Below are positions 5,809 through 13,813 of a stretch of 34,376 nucleotides of DNA, piece after piece (positions within the stretch are counted from its first letter, which is position 1; each line of letters starts with the position of its first letter). A program made the position numbers and the translations under genes. Location: positions 1-34,376 of IMG/VR virus record IMGVR_UViG_3300007516_000063, one strand, 5' to 3'. The notes under the pieces are model-generated. The model ran no database searches. It saw nothing but the letters and a program-made list of their open reading frames with translations, and had not been told where the DNA came from. The stretch is from a virus.

Positions 5809-6426
5809 ATGTATCAAGAAAAACTAAGCTTTTCTAAAGCACTAAAACTCGAAGAGGACGGACACATTACAATCGTTGACGCGTCCCCCGATTCATTGGA
5901 ACCTATTTTACACACTAACGGCAAGTCTTGGAAAGATAACTTCATAATACTACAAAGCAGAGCAACGAAAGTTAATATTGAAAAAGTAGTATCCTTCTTC
6001 GGGTGTAAGTTTATTATAGAGGTTTTAGATCCGGGTCATTTTTCCTGGAGATATTTACATGGACTCGAGAATAGTATAATAGTGGAGAAAGTTCAGGACG
6101 AAATAGAGTACGTTTACGTACTTATGAATAAAGGATACCCAGGTATAGTAAAAATAGGTATGACGACTACAACGGTAGAGAAGAGAGTAGCAGGTATAAA
6201 TGCAACTTCGACATTAGTAGAATGGGAACCTATCTTTGCTTTACCTGTAAAAAAGGGAAGTGCACTTAAGATAGAGCAGCAAGTTCATAGTTACTTTCAA
6301 GTACTAAGACAGTCTACTAACCTCGGCAATCAAAGAGAATTTTTTACCCTTAGTCCTTTTCAAGCTATAGATAAGATTAGAGAGGTAGGAGCAATGTACC
6401 AAGTAGGTGAACCTATACTATACTAA
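5809..6426 (+). CDS. T5orf172 / GIY-YIG-related domain protein (205 aa)
   Basis: Residues about 100-195 match the T5orf172 (Mug113) pattern, a distant GIY-YIG nuclease relative: Tyr-Val-x-Val-Leu strand, Gly...Val-Lys-Ile-Gly-Met-Thr strand, an Arg in the following helix (Lys-Arg-Val), a Glu-x4-His helix and a final Arg-Glu-Phe-Phe. Residues 1-95 form an N-terminal domain I do not recognise. Such proteins are found in phages and may act as free-standing nucleases. It is packed between the membrane protein gene and the ferredoxin gene. Confidence 0.8.
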   Translation: MYQEKLSFSKALKLEEDGHITIVDASPDSLEPILHTNGKSWKDNFIILQSRATKVNIEKVVSFFGCKFIIEVLDPGHFSWRYLHGLENSIIVEKVQDEIEYVYVLMNKGYPGIVKIGMTTTTVEKRVAGINATSTLVEWEPIFALPVKKGSALKIEQQVHSYFQVLRQSTNLGNQREFFTLSPFQAIDKIREVGAMYQVGEPILY

Positions 6427-6440
6427 AATTAAATAAACAC

Positions 6441-6767
6441 ATGTATAAAGTAATATTCAATTATGAAGAAAAAGACTTTAACAGTCTCACTCTCGACAGT
6501 GTTCTTCCACATAACTCACTACTTGAAGTAGCTTTAGAAGTTCATATAGATCTAGATTACGACTGCGGGGGCAATTGTGCCTGTAGTTCTTGCCATATCT
6601 ACGTAGTAGAGGGAGACGAGTACTTAGAACCCCTTACTCCTGAAGAAATATATTTTCTAGAGAGGGTAGAGGCACTAGGATCTACCTCAAGGCTAGCCTG
6701 TCAATGTATACTTTTAGAGGGTGCAGGAAATATTGTCGTTAAGGTTCCCATAAAAAAAAGTTACTAG
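6441..6767 (+). CDS. [2Fe-2S] ferredoxin, adrenodoxin/ISC type (108 aa)
   Basis: A one-electron carrier by family. Cluster ligands are visible as Cys42-x5-Cys48-x2-Cys51-x35-Cys87. The Cys51-His52 pair and the Ser83-Arg84-Leu85-Ala86-Cys87-Gln88 motif are hallmarks of the adrenodoxin/ISC Fdx branch, not the plant/cyanobacterial PetF branch. Length (108) is normal for the family. Extra Cys46 and Cys89 sit next to ligands. No reductase or partner enzyme is nearby, so it probably borrows host partners, for example in Fe-S assembly or a reductive enzyme coded elsewhere by the phage. Likely in an operon with the genes at 5605 and 5809. Confidence 0.92.
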   Translation: MYKVIFNYEEKDFNSLTLDSVLPHNSLLEVALEVHIDLDYDCGGNCACSSCHIYVVEGDEYLEPLTPEEIYFLERVEALGSTSRLACQCILLEGAGNIVVKVPIKKSY

Positions 6768-6874
6768 GTGGGTGATGTATATATTACTTATTTGCGCGAG
6801 GGTACTGTACCGAAACCCCCCGAAAAACCGCAGTAGTTTATTAGAATTATTTTTATTATTTTATAACTATATTT

Positions 6875-6901
6875 TAGTAGTATAGGATATTAGTACTACT
6901 A
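6875..6901. repeat. Inverted repeat with 8-bp arms
   Basis: TAGTAGTA (6875-6882) and TACTACTA (6894-6901) are perfect complements around an 11-nt loop. No T-run follows, so it is not a standard terminator. Confidence 0.6.
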
Positions 6902-6951
6902 TATAGTATAATATAATATAATATAATAAGATAGGGTAAGTAGTGTAGTAG

Positions 6952-6997
<46 letters not shown>

Positions 6998-7004
6998 GGA
7001 GTGT

Positions 7005-7178
7005 ATGAGAAATAAAGGAGTTGTTCTAATAAAATTAGAAAGATTAGGGGCAGATATTAAGATGATAGGTTACCTTGTTCGACGTATGGAAAATGATGAG
7101 GCTTTTAATAAGGTAGGTACCATATTAGAGAAGTTAGAGGACATTGTGTCACTATTAAATTCAGAATCTCAAGATTAG
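7005..7178 (+). CDS. Small helical protein (57 aa)
   Basis: An open frame of 57 codons from ATG 7005 to TAG 7178, ending 4 nt before the HD-domain gene. The product is charged and predicted to be one or two amphipathic helices with a heptad-like Leu/Ile pattern. An AGGAG lies just before the ATG, though with short spacing (3 nt). Support comes from tight operon spacing and sensible amino-acid use; function unknown. Confidence 0.55.
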   Translation: MRNKGVVLIKLERLGADIKMIGYLVRRMENDEAFNKVGTILEKLEDIVSLLNSESQD

Positions 7179-7182
7179 TCTT

Positions 7183-7842
7183 ATGGAACTAACAGCAGAG
7201 CAAATAGGGTCTAATTGGGCAAAACACCTTAAAATAGTTAAAACTTTCGTTACTGGAGAAAGAAAAGAACAGTTACTAGAAATGTACGAAGACCTTGCAG
7301 ATACGCTCGTATTAGCACCTGCCTCAGGGAAACCCTCATTTCATAATGCATTTCCAGGAGGCTATATAGATCATGTTAATAGGGTAGTGCAGTGTTCGTT
7401 AAAGGTTAAGGAACTTTGGGAAGGAATGGGAACAAGTATAAACTTCTCAGATGAGGAACTAGTATTTGCAGCTCTTAACCACGACCTAGGAAAGGTAGGA
7501 CTAAAGGACACTCCGAACTATATAAAACAGACAGACCAGTGGAGGATAGATAAATTAGGGGAAAGATATACAAGTAATAAGGAACTAGAGTTTATGTTAA
7601 TCCAAGATAGGTCCCTTTTTATTCTTCAACATTACGGAATTAAAATGACTCAGAATGAATATATGGCGATTAAGTTACATGATGGACTTTACGATGATGT
7701 TAATAAACCTTACTATATTTCATATAATCCAGATTCAAAATTAAGAAGTAATATTACCTATATATTACACCAGGCTGACTTTTTAGCTGCAAAAGTAGAG
7801 TACGATAGGTGGAAAGAGTCTTTAGGTGTAAAAAATAAATAA
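7183..7842 (+). CDS. HD-domain phosphohydrolase-like protein (219 aa)
   Basis: Metal-ligand residues of the HD superfamily are in order: His64 (Tyr-Ile-Asp-His), His100-Asp101 (Asn-His-Asp-Leu-Gly-Lys), His150 (Leu-Gln-His-Tyr) and Asp199 (His-Gln-Ala-Asp). HD proteins hydrolyse phosphate esters of nucleotides, cyclic dinucleotides or (p)ppGpp; the substrate cannot be told here. Candidates for a phage enzyme are nucleotide-pool adjustment or removal of a host alarmone or antiviral signal. Not a RelA/SpoT protein: no synthetase domain. Starts 4 nt after the small gene at 7005. Confidence 0.85.
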   Translation: MELTAEQIGSNWAKHLKIVKTFVTGERKEQLLEMYEDLADTLVLAPASGKPSFHNAFPGGYIDHVNRVVQCSLKVKELWEGMGTSINFSDEELVFAALNHDLGKVGLKDTPNYIKQTDQWRIDKLGERYTSNKELEFMLIQDRSLFILQHYGIKMTQNEYMAIKLHDGLYDDVNKPYYISYNPDSKLRSNITYILHQADFLAAKVEYDRWKESLGVKNK

Positions 7843-7856
7843 AAATAAATAAAAAT

Positions 7857-8153
7857 ATGTGGATAGTGGTAGTATTGTCAACGTGCTTAGTCTTAGTTTT
7901 AACCTACCTTGTATATAACCTACATAGGAAGGTTAGTAAACAAGAAGATGTTATAGAATCTCAAGTAGGTTACCTTAGGAAAGTTTCTTATCTTATACAG
8001 GAGTCGAAATTATATATAGATAAACTAGACGAGAGAGGTGTTTTTAGGTCAGATGACGAAATTGGAACTTTTTTTAATTTTATGAAAGAAATACAAGATA
8101 CGATAAACACCTTCCGTCTACCGGAAGATTATGGAAAAAATAAAGAAGAGTAA
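7857..8153 (+). CDS. Single-pass membrane protein with coiled coil (98 aa)
   Basis: Residues 2-22 form one transmembrane helix at the very N-terminus, followed by a basic stop-transfer segment and a charged helical region with a heptad-like pattern up to about residue 65. An inner-membrane anchor with a cytoplasmic helix is the simplest topology. Function unknown. Its last 23 nt overlap the start of the late sigma factor gene, suggesting translational coupling. Confidence 0.7.
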   Translation: MWIVVVLSTCLVLVLTYLVYNLHRKVSKQEDVIESQVGYLRKVSYLIQESKLYIDKLDERGVFRSDDEIGTFFNFMKEIQDTINTFRLPEDYGKNKEE

Positions 8154-8835
8154 TTACTACTTTACTGCGGAAACAGAGGCTGCTGTTGTACTTTACAACT
8201 CAACCTCTGACCCTGTACTAAGGAATAGCATTTTTACTAAAGAGCTTTACCAACCGTTTTATAAAATGGCTGAAAATATTATACATACCTTTAAATTTTA
8301 CTACCTAGATGTGGAAAGTATAGAACACCTAAAGTACGATGTCGTAACAATGTTAGTCGAAGATAAGATATGTAAATTTGACCCTAACAATGGAGCAAAA
8401 GCTTTCTCGTACTTTCAGACGATAGTAAAACGGTGGTTAATAAACTATAATAATATAAACTATAAGAAGTTAAAGCAAATAGGAACTTTTGAAGAAACAG
8501 ACGATTCATACGAGACCGAACATAATTACGAATCGGAAAGAAGTATTAGCCTTAAGAAGTTAGTGGATATGTTTGTAGAATATTCCTACGAAAATATGGA
8601 AGAGCTGTTTATTAGATCACAGGAACAGGAAGTTGCTGATGCAATTCTAACACTATTTAAAACCCGTTACGATTTAGATATATTTAAAAAGAAAGCCCTA
8701 TACATATACATTAGGGAAATGACAGACTGTGAAACACCTACACTAACGAGGGTAATTAATAAACTAAAAGAAATCTTTTGGGATATATATAGTAATTATG
8801 AAAAAGCAGGTTACGTAGTACGTAATAAAAACTAA
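8131..8835 (+). CDS. 55: gp55-like RNA polymerase sigma factor for late genes (234 aa)
   Basis: Role by family: directs host RNA polymerase to phage late promoters. Residues about 88-110 contain a Lys-Phe-Asp-Pro-Asn-Asn-Gly segment, then a Phe-Ser-Tyr-Phe-x4-Lys-Arg-Trp helix, the sigma region 2 signature seen in T4-type gp55 proteins. Length 234 compares with about 185 in T4; the extra length includes an acidic linker (about 128-147) and a helical C-terminal part. It overlaps the upstream gene by 23 nt. Immediately after it comes a TATTTATA motif and the tail gene cluster, consistent with control of those genes. A sliding-clamp-binding tail is not obvious. Confidence 0.85.
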   Translation: MEKIKKSNYYFTAETEAAVVLYNSTSDPVLRNSIFTKELYQPFYKMAENIIHTFKFYYLDVESIEHLKYDVVTMLVEDKICKFDPNNGAKAFSYFQTIVKRWLINYNNINYKKLKQIGTFEETDDSYETEHNYESERSISLKKLVDMFVEYSYENMEELFIRSQEQEVADAILTLFKTRYDLDIFKKKALYIYIREMTDCETPTLTRVINKLKEIFWDIYSNYEKAGYVVRNKN

Positions 8836-8837
8836 GA

Positions 8838-8845
8838 TATTTATA
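8838..8845 (+). promoter_or_regulatory. Late-promoter-like motif TATTTATA
   Basis: Sits 3 nt after the stop of the sigma gene and 17 nt before the ATG at 8863, at the head of the tail cluster. Confidence 0.5.
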
Positions 8846-8862
8846 AGATAAAGAATATAGAC

Positions 8863-9210
8863 ATGGGATTAGAATTAACAATTTTCGGTAAAAAGAAATT
8901 TTCAGACCTATTAAAGGAGATTTACGACAACTCTAAGAAGAAAGATCAACAAATAAATGCACTTATAGGGGAACTAAGACCCCTTGTACTAAGTTTAGGA
9001 GACGCTACCCTAGTCGTACCACTAATAAAAGAGTATATGGAAATAGGGATTAAAAACGATGACCACCTAATTAAAATGGCTGCAATAGTACAAAGGATGG
9101 ACAGTGGACAGAAAGGATATTCAGATATCTTTGACCCCGAAGAATTGGCTAAGATTTTGGAACAGTCAGAAGAACTGGGTAAAGGTAAGTTAGGAAACAA
9201 AGAAGAGTAA
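8863..9210 (+). CDS. Conserved-looking helical protein (115 aa), unknown
   Basis: The 115-residue protein is helical and charged: a short N-terminal Gly-Lys-Lys-Lys strand/turn, long helices with Leu/Ile heptads to about residue 85, and an acidic linker at the end. No catalytic motif. The size and position next to the gp55-like gene invite comparison with the T4 late co-activator gp33 (112 aa), but I see no sequence feature proving it. Its stop overlaps the start of the spike gene (TAATG), so it is translated together with tail genes. Confidence 0.7.
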   Translation: MGLELTIFGKKKFSDLLKEIYDNSKKKDQQINALIGELRPLVLSLGDATLVVPLIKEYMEIGIKNDDHLIKMAAIVQRMDSGQKGYSDIFDPEELAKILEQSEELGKGKLGNKEE

Positions 9211-10361
9211 TGGCGTATAGGTATCACATGAATGCCAGCTCGATAGGTAGTTCGAGAAGTGGAGGGAAGTCAGGGAAGAGTTCAACCGTACAGGTAGGAA
9301 GGGTCGTACACGTTGTGCTCGATTCTAACGATCCCCACTATAAAGACAGTAGTATGATTAATGGAGTTTTCTACAGGATGCTTACAGTTCCTACAGATGA
9401 AGTTAATGTAGATGGGTTACCTTTTGCACCTCAAGGAAACTGTACAATTAGGCAGATACCTTTACCGGGTGAAATAGTCTACCTAGAACCGGGACCAAGT
9501 TTTAAAACACTAGGAAGCCCAACCGTTACATCTCTTTACTGGACCGGGATTGTAAATATCTGGAATCACCCGCACCATAATGCAGCTCCAGATACAAAAC
9601 AGTTGGAGTGGAAGGAGAGTCTACTGGGGGGGTTTAGTGAAGATAAGACAGTTAGCCCACTTAAAGCTAACCCCGGGGACACCTTATTAGAGGGTAGACA
9701 GGGACAGTCAATCAGGTTTGGGGGAAACAAAGGAACTGCCCTAAACTACATAGATGGCTTAAACAGTGGTAAACCGGTGGTAATTATTAGTAATGGACAG
9801 GTAGTAACAGGTAGTGGGAGTAAACTAGTAGAAGAAAATATTAACGAAGATAACAATTCAATATACCTACTTTCAGACCATAAAGTACCGTTACAGTCAG
9901 CTAATGATAAAAGAGATAGTTATACGGAGGTTCCAACAGTACCGGATCAATATAGGGGAAACCAAATAATAGTAAATGCAGGAAGGTTGTATTTTAATGC
10001 AAAAAACGAAAGCGCTTTTATTTCTGCAAAAAAGTCAATAGGGATGAATGCAAATACCCTAAATTTTGATGGAAAAGAGTATATATGTCTAGATGCTGGT
10101 AAAATCTATTTAGGTAAAGCAGCAAGAACTTCACCAAGTGAAACTAGGGAACCCCTTATACTGGGAAATCAGTTTGAGAACTGGATAAACGCTTTACTGG
10201 ATTCACTAAGGGACGTCGCTACTGCAATGGCATCTGCTTCTTCGGTAAGTGGAGGACCCGTAACGAACCTAAATGTTGCAGGACCGGGACTGGAAGCAGC
10301 AATACGGTCGCTGAAAACTAGAATAAAGCAATTTAAGTCTAATAAAGTATTTACAGAATAG
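9210..10361 (+). CDS. 5: gp5-like baseplate spike/hub protein without lysozyme domain (383 aa)
   Basis: Forms the trimeric puncturing tip under the baseplate by family. Seen: a flexible Ser/Gly-rich start (8-25); an OB-fold-like region (about 26-120) with the Val-Gly-Arg-Val-Val-x-Val strand and a Pro-Gly-Glu-Ile-Val-Tyr strand; an Arg-Gln-Gly-x-Ser-Ile-Arg-Phe-Gly motif near 164-172 as in gp5-type proteins; short beta-helix-like repeats (about 245-300); and a helical C-terminus. T4 gp5 is 575 residues and has a lysozyme domain between OB fold and helix; no such domain fits here. It starts at a TAATG overlap and is followed by a GTG-started gene. Confidence 0.75.
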   Translation: MAYRYHMNASSIGSSRSGGKSGKSSTVQVGRVVHVVLDSNDPHYKDSSMINGVFYRMLTVPTDEVNVDGLPFAPQGNCTIRQIPLPGEIVYLEPGPSFKTLGSPTVTSLYWTGIVNIWNHPHHNAAPDTKQLEWKESLLGGFSEDKTVSPLKANPGDTLLEGRQGQSIRFGGNKGTALNYIDGLNSGKPVVIISNGQVVTGSGSKLVEENINEDNNSIYLLSDHKVPLQSANDKRDSYTEVPTVPDQYRGNQIIVNAGRLYFNAKNESAFISAKKSIGMNANTLNFDGKEYICLDAGKIYLGKAARTSPSETREPLILGNQFENWINALLDSLRDVATAMASASSVSGGPVTNLNVAGPGLEAAIRSLKTRIKQFKSNKVFTE

Positions 10362-11143
10362 TGGTAGGTAAATCAAACATATCGGGAATTATAGCAAGAC
10401 AGGTAGGAACACTTAAAGGAAGGCTGGTGTCTCAAATACAAAGTACAGTATTAGATATTCTTAAGAAGTTCTCAAATAAATGCCCTAACAGTAAGGAATT
10501 GCAGAAGATTATTAAGATACGTAACACACTAATAACGCATATTACTAGTTTTGAAAGTAGGGTACGTAAGTTTAGTTCTCTAGCAGACAAACTAAGTGGA
10601 GCAATTACAACTGCAAAGGCAGCTGTAAAGGTTATTAAGTCTATTCCAATTCCAACAGCAATTATACCGCCAATGTCGGGAGGACTTGGAATCCCAATTA
10701 ACATACTAACCAGGTATAGTGATACACTAATACAGCTTGACAAACTTATTACAAGATTAGAAGATGAAAAGAATGCAATTCTTTCAATTGTAAATACAAC
10801 ACTATCGACCCTCGTCAAACTAAAGAACAAATTAGAGTCAGTAGACATAGCGATTCAAATCTGCGCTTCTAGTACAGGAAATAACTCAGCAGACTTAGTA
10901 GAAATACTGGGGATAGCACAGCCCCCTATTAGTTCAGAGAGTTTGCAACAGGGAGAAATATACAAGGGATACAAACTACTAATACAGCAAGATCCAAATT
11001 CACCGGCAATTGCACCGAAGAGGTATGCAATAGCACAAGATGGGGTGGGAATAACGGTAATATACGGTCCATCATCTTTTAGTTCAAATACAGAGGTACT
11101 TATTGACGAGTTAAAGTTTCGGATTGATAACTACTTACCATAA
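10361..11143 (+). CDS. Helical baseplate/tail-associated protein (260 aa), unknown
   Basis: Starts with GTG overlapping the TAG of the spike gene by one base; no in-frame ATG lies near. Residues 20-170 are long amphipathic helices with Leu/Ile heptads (coiled coil), interrupted by a Pro/Gly/Ile-rich loop (about 94-112) that could be membrane-active or a hinge. The C-terminal 70 residues are beta-rich. The gene order, between gp5-like and gp25, suggests a hub or tail component; family not recognised. Confidence 0.7.
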   Translation: MVGKSNISGIIARQVGTLKGRLVSQIQSTVLDILKKFSNKCPNSKELQKIIKIRNTLITHITSFESRVRKFSSLADKLSGAITTAKAAVKVIKSIPIPTAIIPPMSGGLGIPINILTRYSDTLIQLDKLITRLEDEKNAILSIVNTTLSTLVKLKNKLESVDIAIQICASSTGNNSADLVEILGIAQPPISSESLQQGEIYKGYKLLIQQDPNSPAIAPKRYAIAQDGVGITVIYGPSSFSSNTEVLIDELKFRIDNYLP

Positions 11144-11157
11144 TATAGGAACATAAC

Positions 11158-11165
11158 TATTTATT
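11158..11165 (+). promoter_or_regulatory. Late-promoter-like motif TATTTATT
   Basis: Only 4 nt before the ATG at 11170, as at 5146-5153. It would give an internal late start for the baseplate wedge genes. Confidence 0.45.
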
Positions 11166-11169
11166 TAAT

Positions 11170-11574
11170 ATGAAGACAGAGCAATTTAGTAAACTAATAA
11201 AAAAAGCGGTTAGGGAAGCAGTAAGAGAGGAAATGGAGACAATTTTATCCGAAACCCTTAAGCCCGTAGCAAAAGCAGGTTCTAGAGAACAGGTATACAG
11301 GGATTACGGTCCACTAACACGAAGTATGGAGAAGACAGGAGATACTATAATGGACCTTCTCAATGAAACGAGAAGAGAAATGCAAGTTACTTATTCGGAA
11401 CAGGGGAAAGTATTAGAACACGGTGAGGATCCGGGAATAGGGAGACAGTCTACAGTGGACTACAGTTTAATGAACGAACCTGGAATCGATATTTCAAAGC
11501 TTAGTTTTGTTAAGAATGCTGCAGCTATTTTTAATGAATCGGTTAAAAAAGATAAAGAAAGATTAGGAGGATAA
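11170..11574 (+). CDS. Charged helical protein before gp25 (134 aa), unknown
   Basis: The N-terminus is a strongly charged amphipathic helix (Lys-Leu-Ile-Lys-Lys-Ala-Val-Arg repeats, residues 7-30) with an Ile-Leu-Ser-Glu ending. The remainder is polar and probably disordered, with a short C-terminal helix. No family recognised. The stop overlaps the gp25 start (TAATG), so it is probably a virion or assembly protein made with the baseplate wedge. Confidence 0.65.
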   Translation: MKTEQFSKLIKKAVREAVREEMETILSETLKPVAKAGSREQVYRDYGPLTRSMEKTGDTIMDLLNETRREMQVTYSEQGKVLEHGEDPGIGRQSTVDYSLMNEPGIDISKLSFVKNAAAIFNESVKKDKERLGG

Positions 11575-11984
11575 TGGCATTTGAAATACAACAAAGAAAT
11601 CCGTTAGATTTAAGACCAAGCGTTGGTATAGGGGTAGGACTACCATTTAGCTCAACCTCGGTATTTAATACTACATATACCACTCAGGAAGCACTAAAAT
11701 CGAATCTTATAAATTTTCTCTTAACAGAACCGGGAGAAAGATTTTTAAATACAAACCTAGGGGCAGGATTGAGAAGCCTGTTGTTTACACAAGCTACTGA
11801 AGATAAACAAGTGGAGATAGAGGCGATAGTAAGATCAGGAGTATACAGTTGGTTCCCGAATATAGAAATAAGAAAACTGGTAACAGGTTCTACTCCGGAT
11901 TCAAATTCACTTACTCTTTACTTAAAGTACAGTATAAAAAATACAAACATAGAGGACGAAATAGTAATAAACTTTGAACAATAA
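11574..11984 (+). CDS. 25: Baseplate wedge protein gp25
   Basis: The 136-residue product matches the GPW/gp25 family in length (T4 gp25 has 132) and signature: Ala-Leu-Lys-Ser-Asn-Leu-Ile-Asn-Phe-Leu-Leu, then Glu-Pro-Gly-Glu-Arg and Asn-x-Gly-Ala-Gly-Leu-Arg (about 40-67). The family links wedges to the sheath-initiation site of contractile tails and related injection machines. It follows an AGGAGG and a TAATG overlap, and its stop overlaps gp6 in the same way, so the two are co-translated. Confidence 0.95.
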   Translation: MAFEIQQRNPLDLRPSVGIGVGLPFSSTSVFNTTYTTQEALKSNLINFLLTEPGERFLNTNLGAGLRSLLFTQATEDKQVEIEAIVRSGVYSWFPNIEIRKLVTGSTPDSNSLTLYLKYSIKNTNIEDEIVINFEQ

Positions 11985-13804
11985 TGGCTGAAGATAGAGA
12001 TATAAAATACGTTAATAGAGACTTTACCGACTTTAAAGTTCAGTTGATGGAGTATGCAAAAAACTATTTTCCAAACACCTACAACGATTTTTCTCCTACC
12101 TCACCGGGTATGATGTTTATTGAAATGGCTGCCTACGTGGGAGATGTACTATCTTTTTATCAAGACACTCAGTTACAGGAGACATACTTACAGTATGCTA
12201 AAGTACCAAGTAACCTCTACAACATGGCCAATATGATGGGGTATAGACCGAAAGTTACAACAGTATCGGAAGTAGAGTTGGAATTTTCACATCTCGTTGA
12301 TGCAGTCGACGGTCAACCGAACTGGACACAAGTACTACAGTTAGCAGCTGGAACACAGGTAACATCAAATAGTACGGGGCAGACAAGGTTCTATGTAGAT
12401 AAACCTATTGACTTTTCTTTTTCAAGTTCCTATGATCCGACTACAGTTACTGTAGAGTCTTTAGACATGGGTGGAGAACCAAATCAGTTTAGGTTTACCA
12501 AAAAGGTAACAGCCTTTTCTGGAGAGATAAAAGTAGTAACAGAGGTAGTGGGTGGAGCTGAAAAGTTTAAGACCTTCTCAATACTAGAAAACAACATTGT
12601 AGGTGTATTATCGATAACATCGGGAGAACTAGGTAATACTAAGTGGTACGAAGTTCCTTTCCTAGGACAAGATACAGTGTTTTTAGATGAACAAAATATA
12701 CTATCAGATTCGGGAAAAGTACCGTATATGTTAAATCTACAAAGAGTACCTAGGAGATTTACAACACGAGTAGTGGGTACAGGAGAATTACAAATACAGT
12801 TTGGTGCAGGAATTACAGGTACAAGTGATGAAATACTTACCCCGGACCCAACGAACGTGGGAATAGGTTCAAACCAGGGAATATCAAGAATAGGCTATGC
12901 TTTTGACCCTACAAACTTCTTAGTAACAGGTACATACGGTATAGCTCCGTCAAACACAACACTTACAGTAAACTACATCGTAGGGGGAACAGCTACAGCA
13001 AATGTACCCGCAAACACAGTTGTAAACCTAACTGGATTTACAAATACGGGAAACAGTAGTAAAGAAAACACCCTTAGTGTAAATAATCCATTAGCAGCAA
13101 CGGGGGGTAAAGACGGTGACACGGTTGAAGAAATAAGACAAAATGCCTTAAGGTCCTTCAACGAACAGGGAAGAGCTGTAACGTTACAGGATTACACAGT
13201 AAGGGCCCTCTCTATTCCATCTAAATATGGATCAGTAGGAAAAATCTACATTGCACAGGACCAGCTTACCAACAGTAACTCTGCAGTAGATTCGATAGTA
13301 GACAGTAACCCACTGTCTTTATCGATGTATACCCTAGCTTACGACAATAATAGAAACCTTATACAACCTACAACAAGTCTTAAAGAGAACCTAAAAACAT
13401 ACTTATCAGAGTATATGCTACTAACAGATGCAATTAATATAAAAGATGCGTTTGTAGTAAATATAGGTGTTACTTTTGAATTAATTATTAGACCAAACTA
13501 CTTGGGAGGGGACGTACTACTACAGTGTATAGGTGTAGTAAAAGATCACTTTAAAATAACAAAGTGGAATATAAATCAACCGATTATACTCTCGAATATA
13601 TACGCAGCACTAGACCGAGTTAAAGGAGTTCAGACAGTTCAAAAAGTAGACATTACAAACAAGGTAGGGGGGAACTATTCAGAATATTCATACGACATAA
13701 AAGGGGCTACGAGAAATAACATAGTATACCCATCATACGATCCTATGATATTCGAAATTAAATTTCCAGAAGTAGATATAAAAGGAAGAATAACAGTACT
13801 ATAG
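11984..13804 (+). CDS. 6: Baseplate wedge protein gp6
   Basis: The 606-residue protein (T4 gp6: 660) has the gp6/baseplate-J features: an N-terminal Asp-Phe-Lys-x-Gln-Leu helix, Ser-Pro-Gly-Met-Met-Phe-Ile-Glu-Met-Ala-Ala-Tyr-Val-Gly-Asp motif (about 42-58), a beta-rich middle domain, and near residues 375-405 the Gly-Gly-Lys-Asp-Gly-Asp-Thr-Val-Glu-Glu-Ile-Arg stretch typical of baseplate J-like proteins. Gp6 dimers form the inner baseplate ring that joins the wedges. Order gp25-gp6 is that of T4-like phages. Confidence 0.95.
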   Translation: MAEDRDIKYVNRDFTDFKVQLMEYAKNYFPNTYNDFSPTSPGMMFIEMAAYVGDVLSFYQDTQLQETYLQYAKVPSNLYNMANMMGYRPKVTTVSEVELEFSHLVDAVDGQPNWTQVLQLAAGTQVTSNSTGQTRFYVDKPIDFSFSSSYDPTTVTVESLDMGGEPNQFRFTKKVTAFSGEIKVVTEVVGGAEKFKTFSILENNIVGVLSITSGELGNTKWYEVPFLGQDTVFLDEQNILSDSGKVPYMLNLQRVPRRFTTRVVGTGELQIQFGAGITGTSDEILTPDPTNVGIGSNQGISRIGYAFDPTNFLVTGTYGIAPSNTTLTVNYIVGGTATANVPANTVVNLTGFTNTGNSSKENTLSVNNPLAATGGKDGDTVEEIRQNALRSFNEQGRAVTLQDYTVRALSIPSKYGSVGKIYIAQDQLTNSNSAVDSIVDSNPLSLSMYTLAYDNNRNLIQPTTSLKENLKTYLSEYMLLTDAINIKDAFVVNIGVTFELIIRPNYLGGDVLLQCIGVVKDHFKITKWNINQPIILSNIYAALDRVKGVQTVQKVDITNKVGGNYSEYSYDIKGATRNNIVYPSYDPMIFEIKFPEVDIKGRITVL

Positions 13805-13813
13805 TAAAGAAAA

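Noticed and set aside
10432-10848. Long minus-strand frame opposite the 10361 gene
   Set aside because: Low-complexity Ser/Leu/Ile product mirroring the + strand coiled coil; no start signals.
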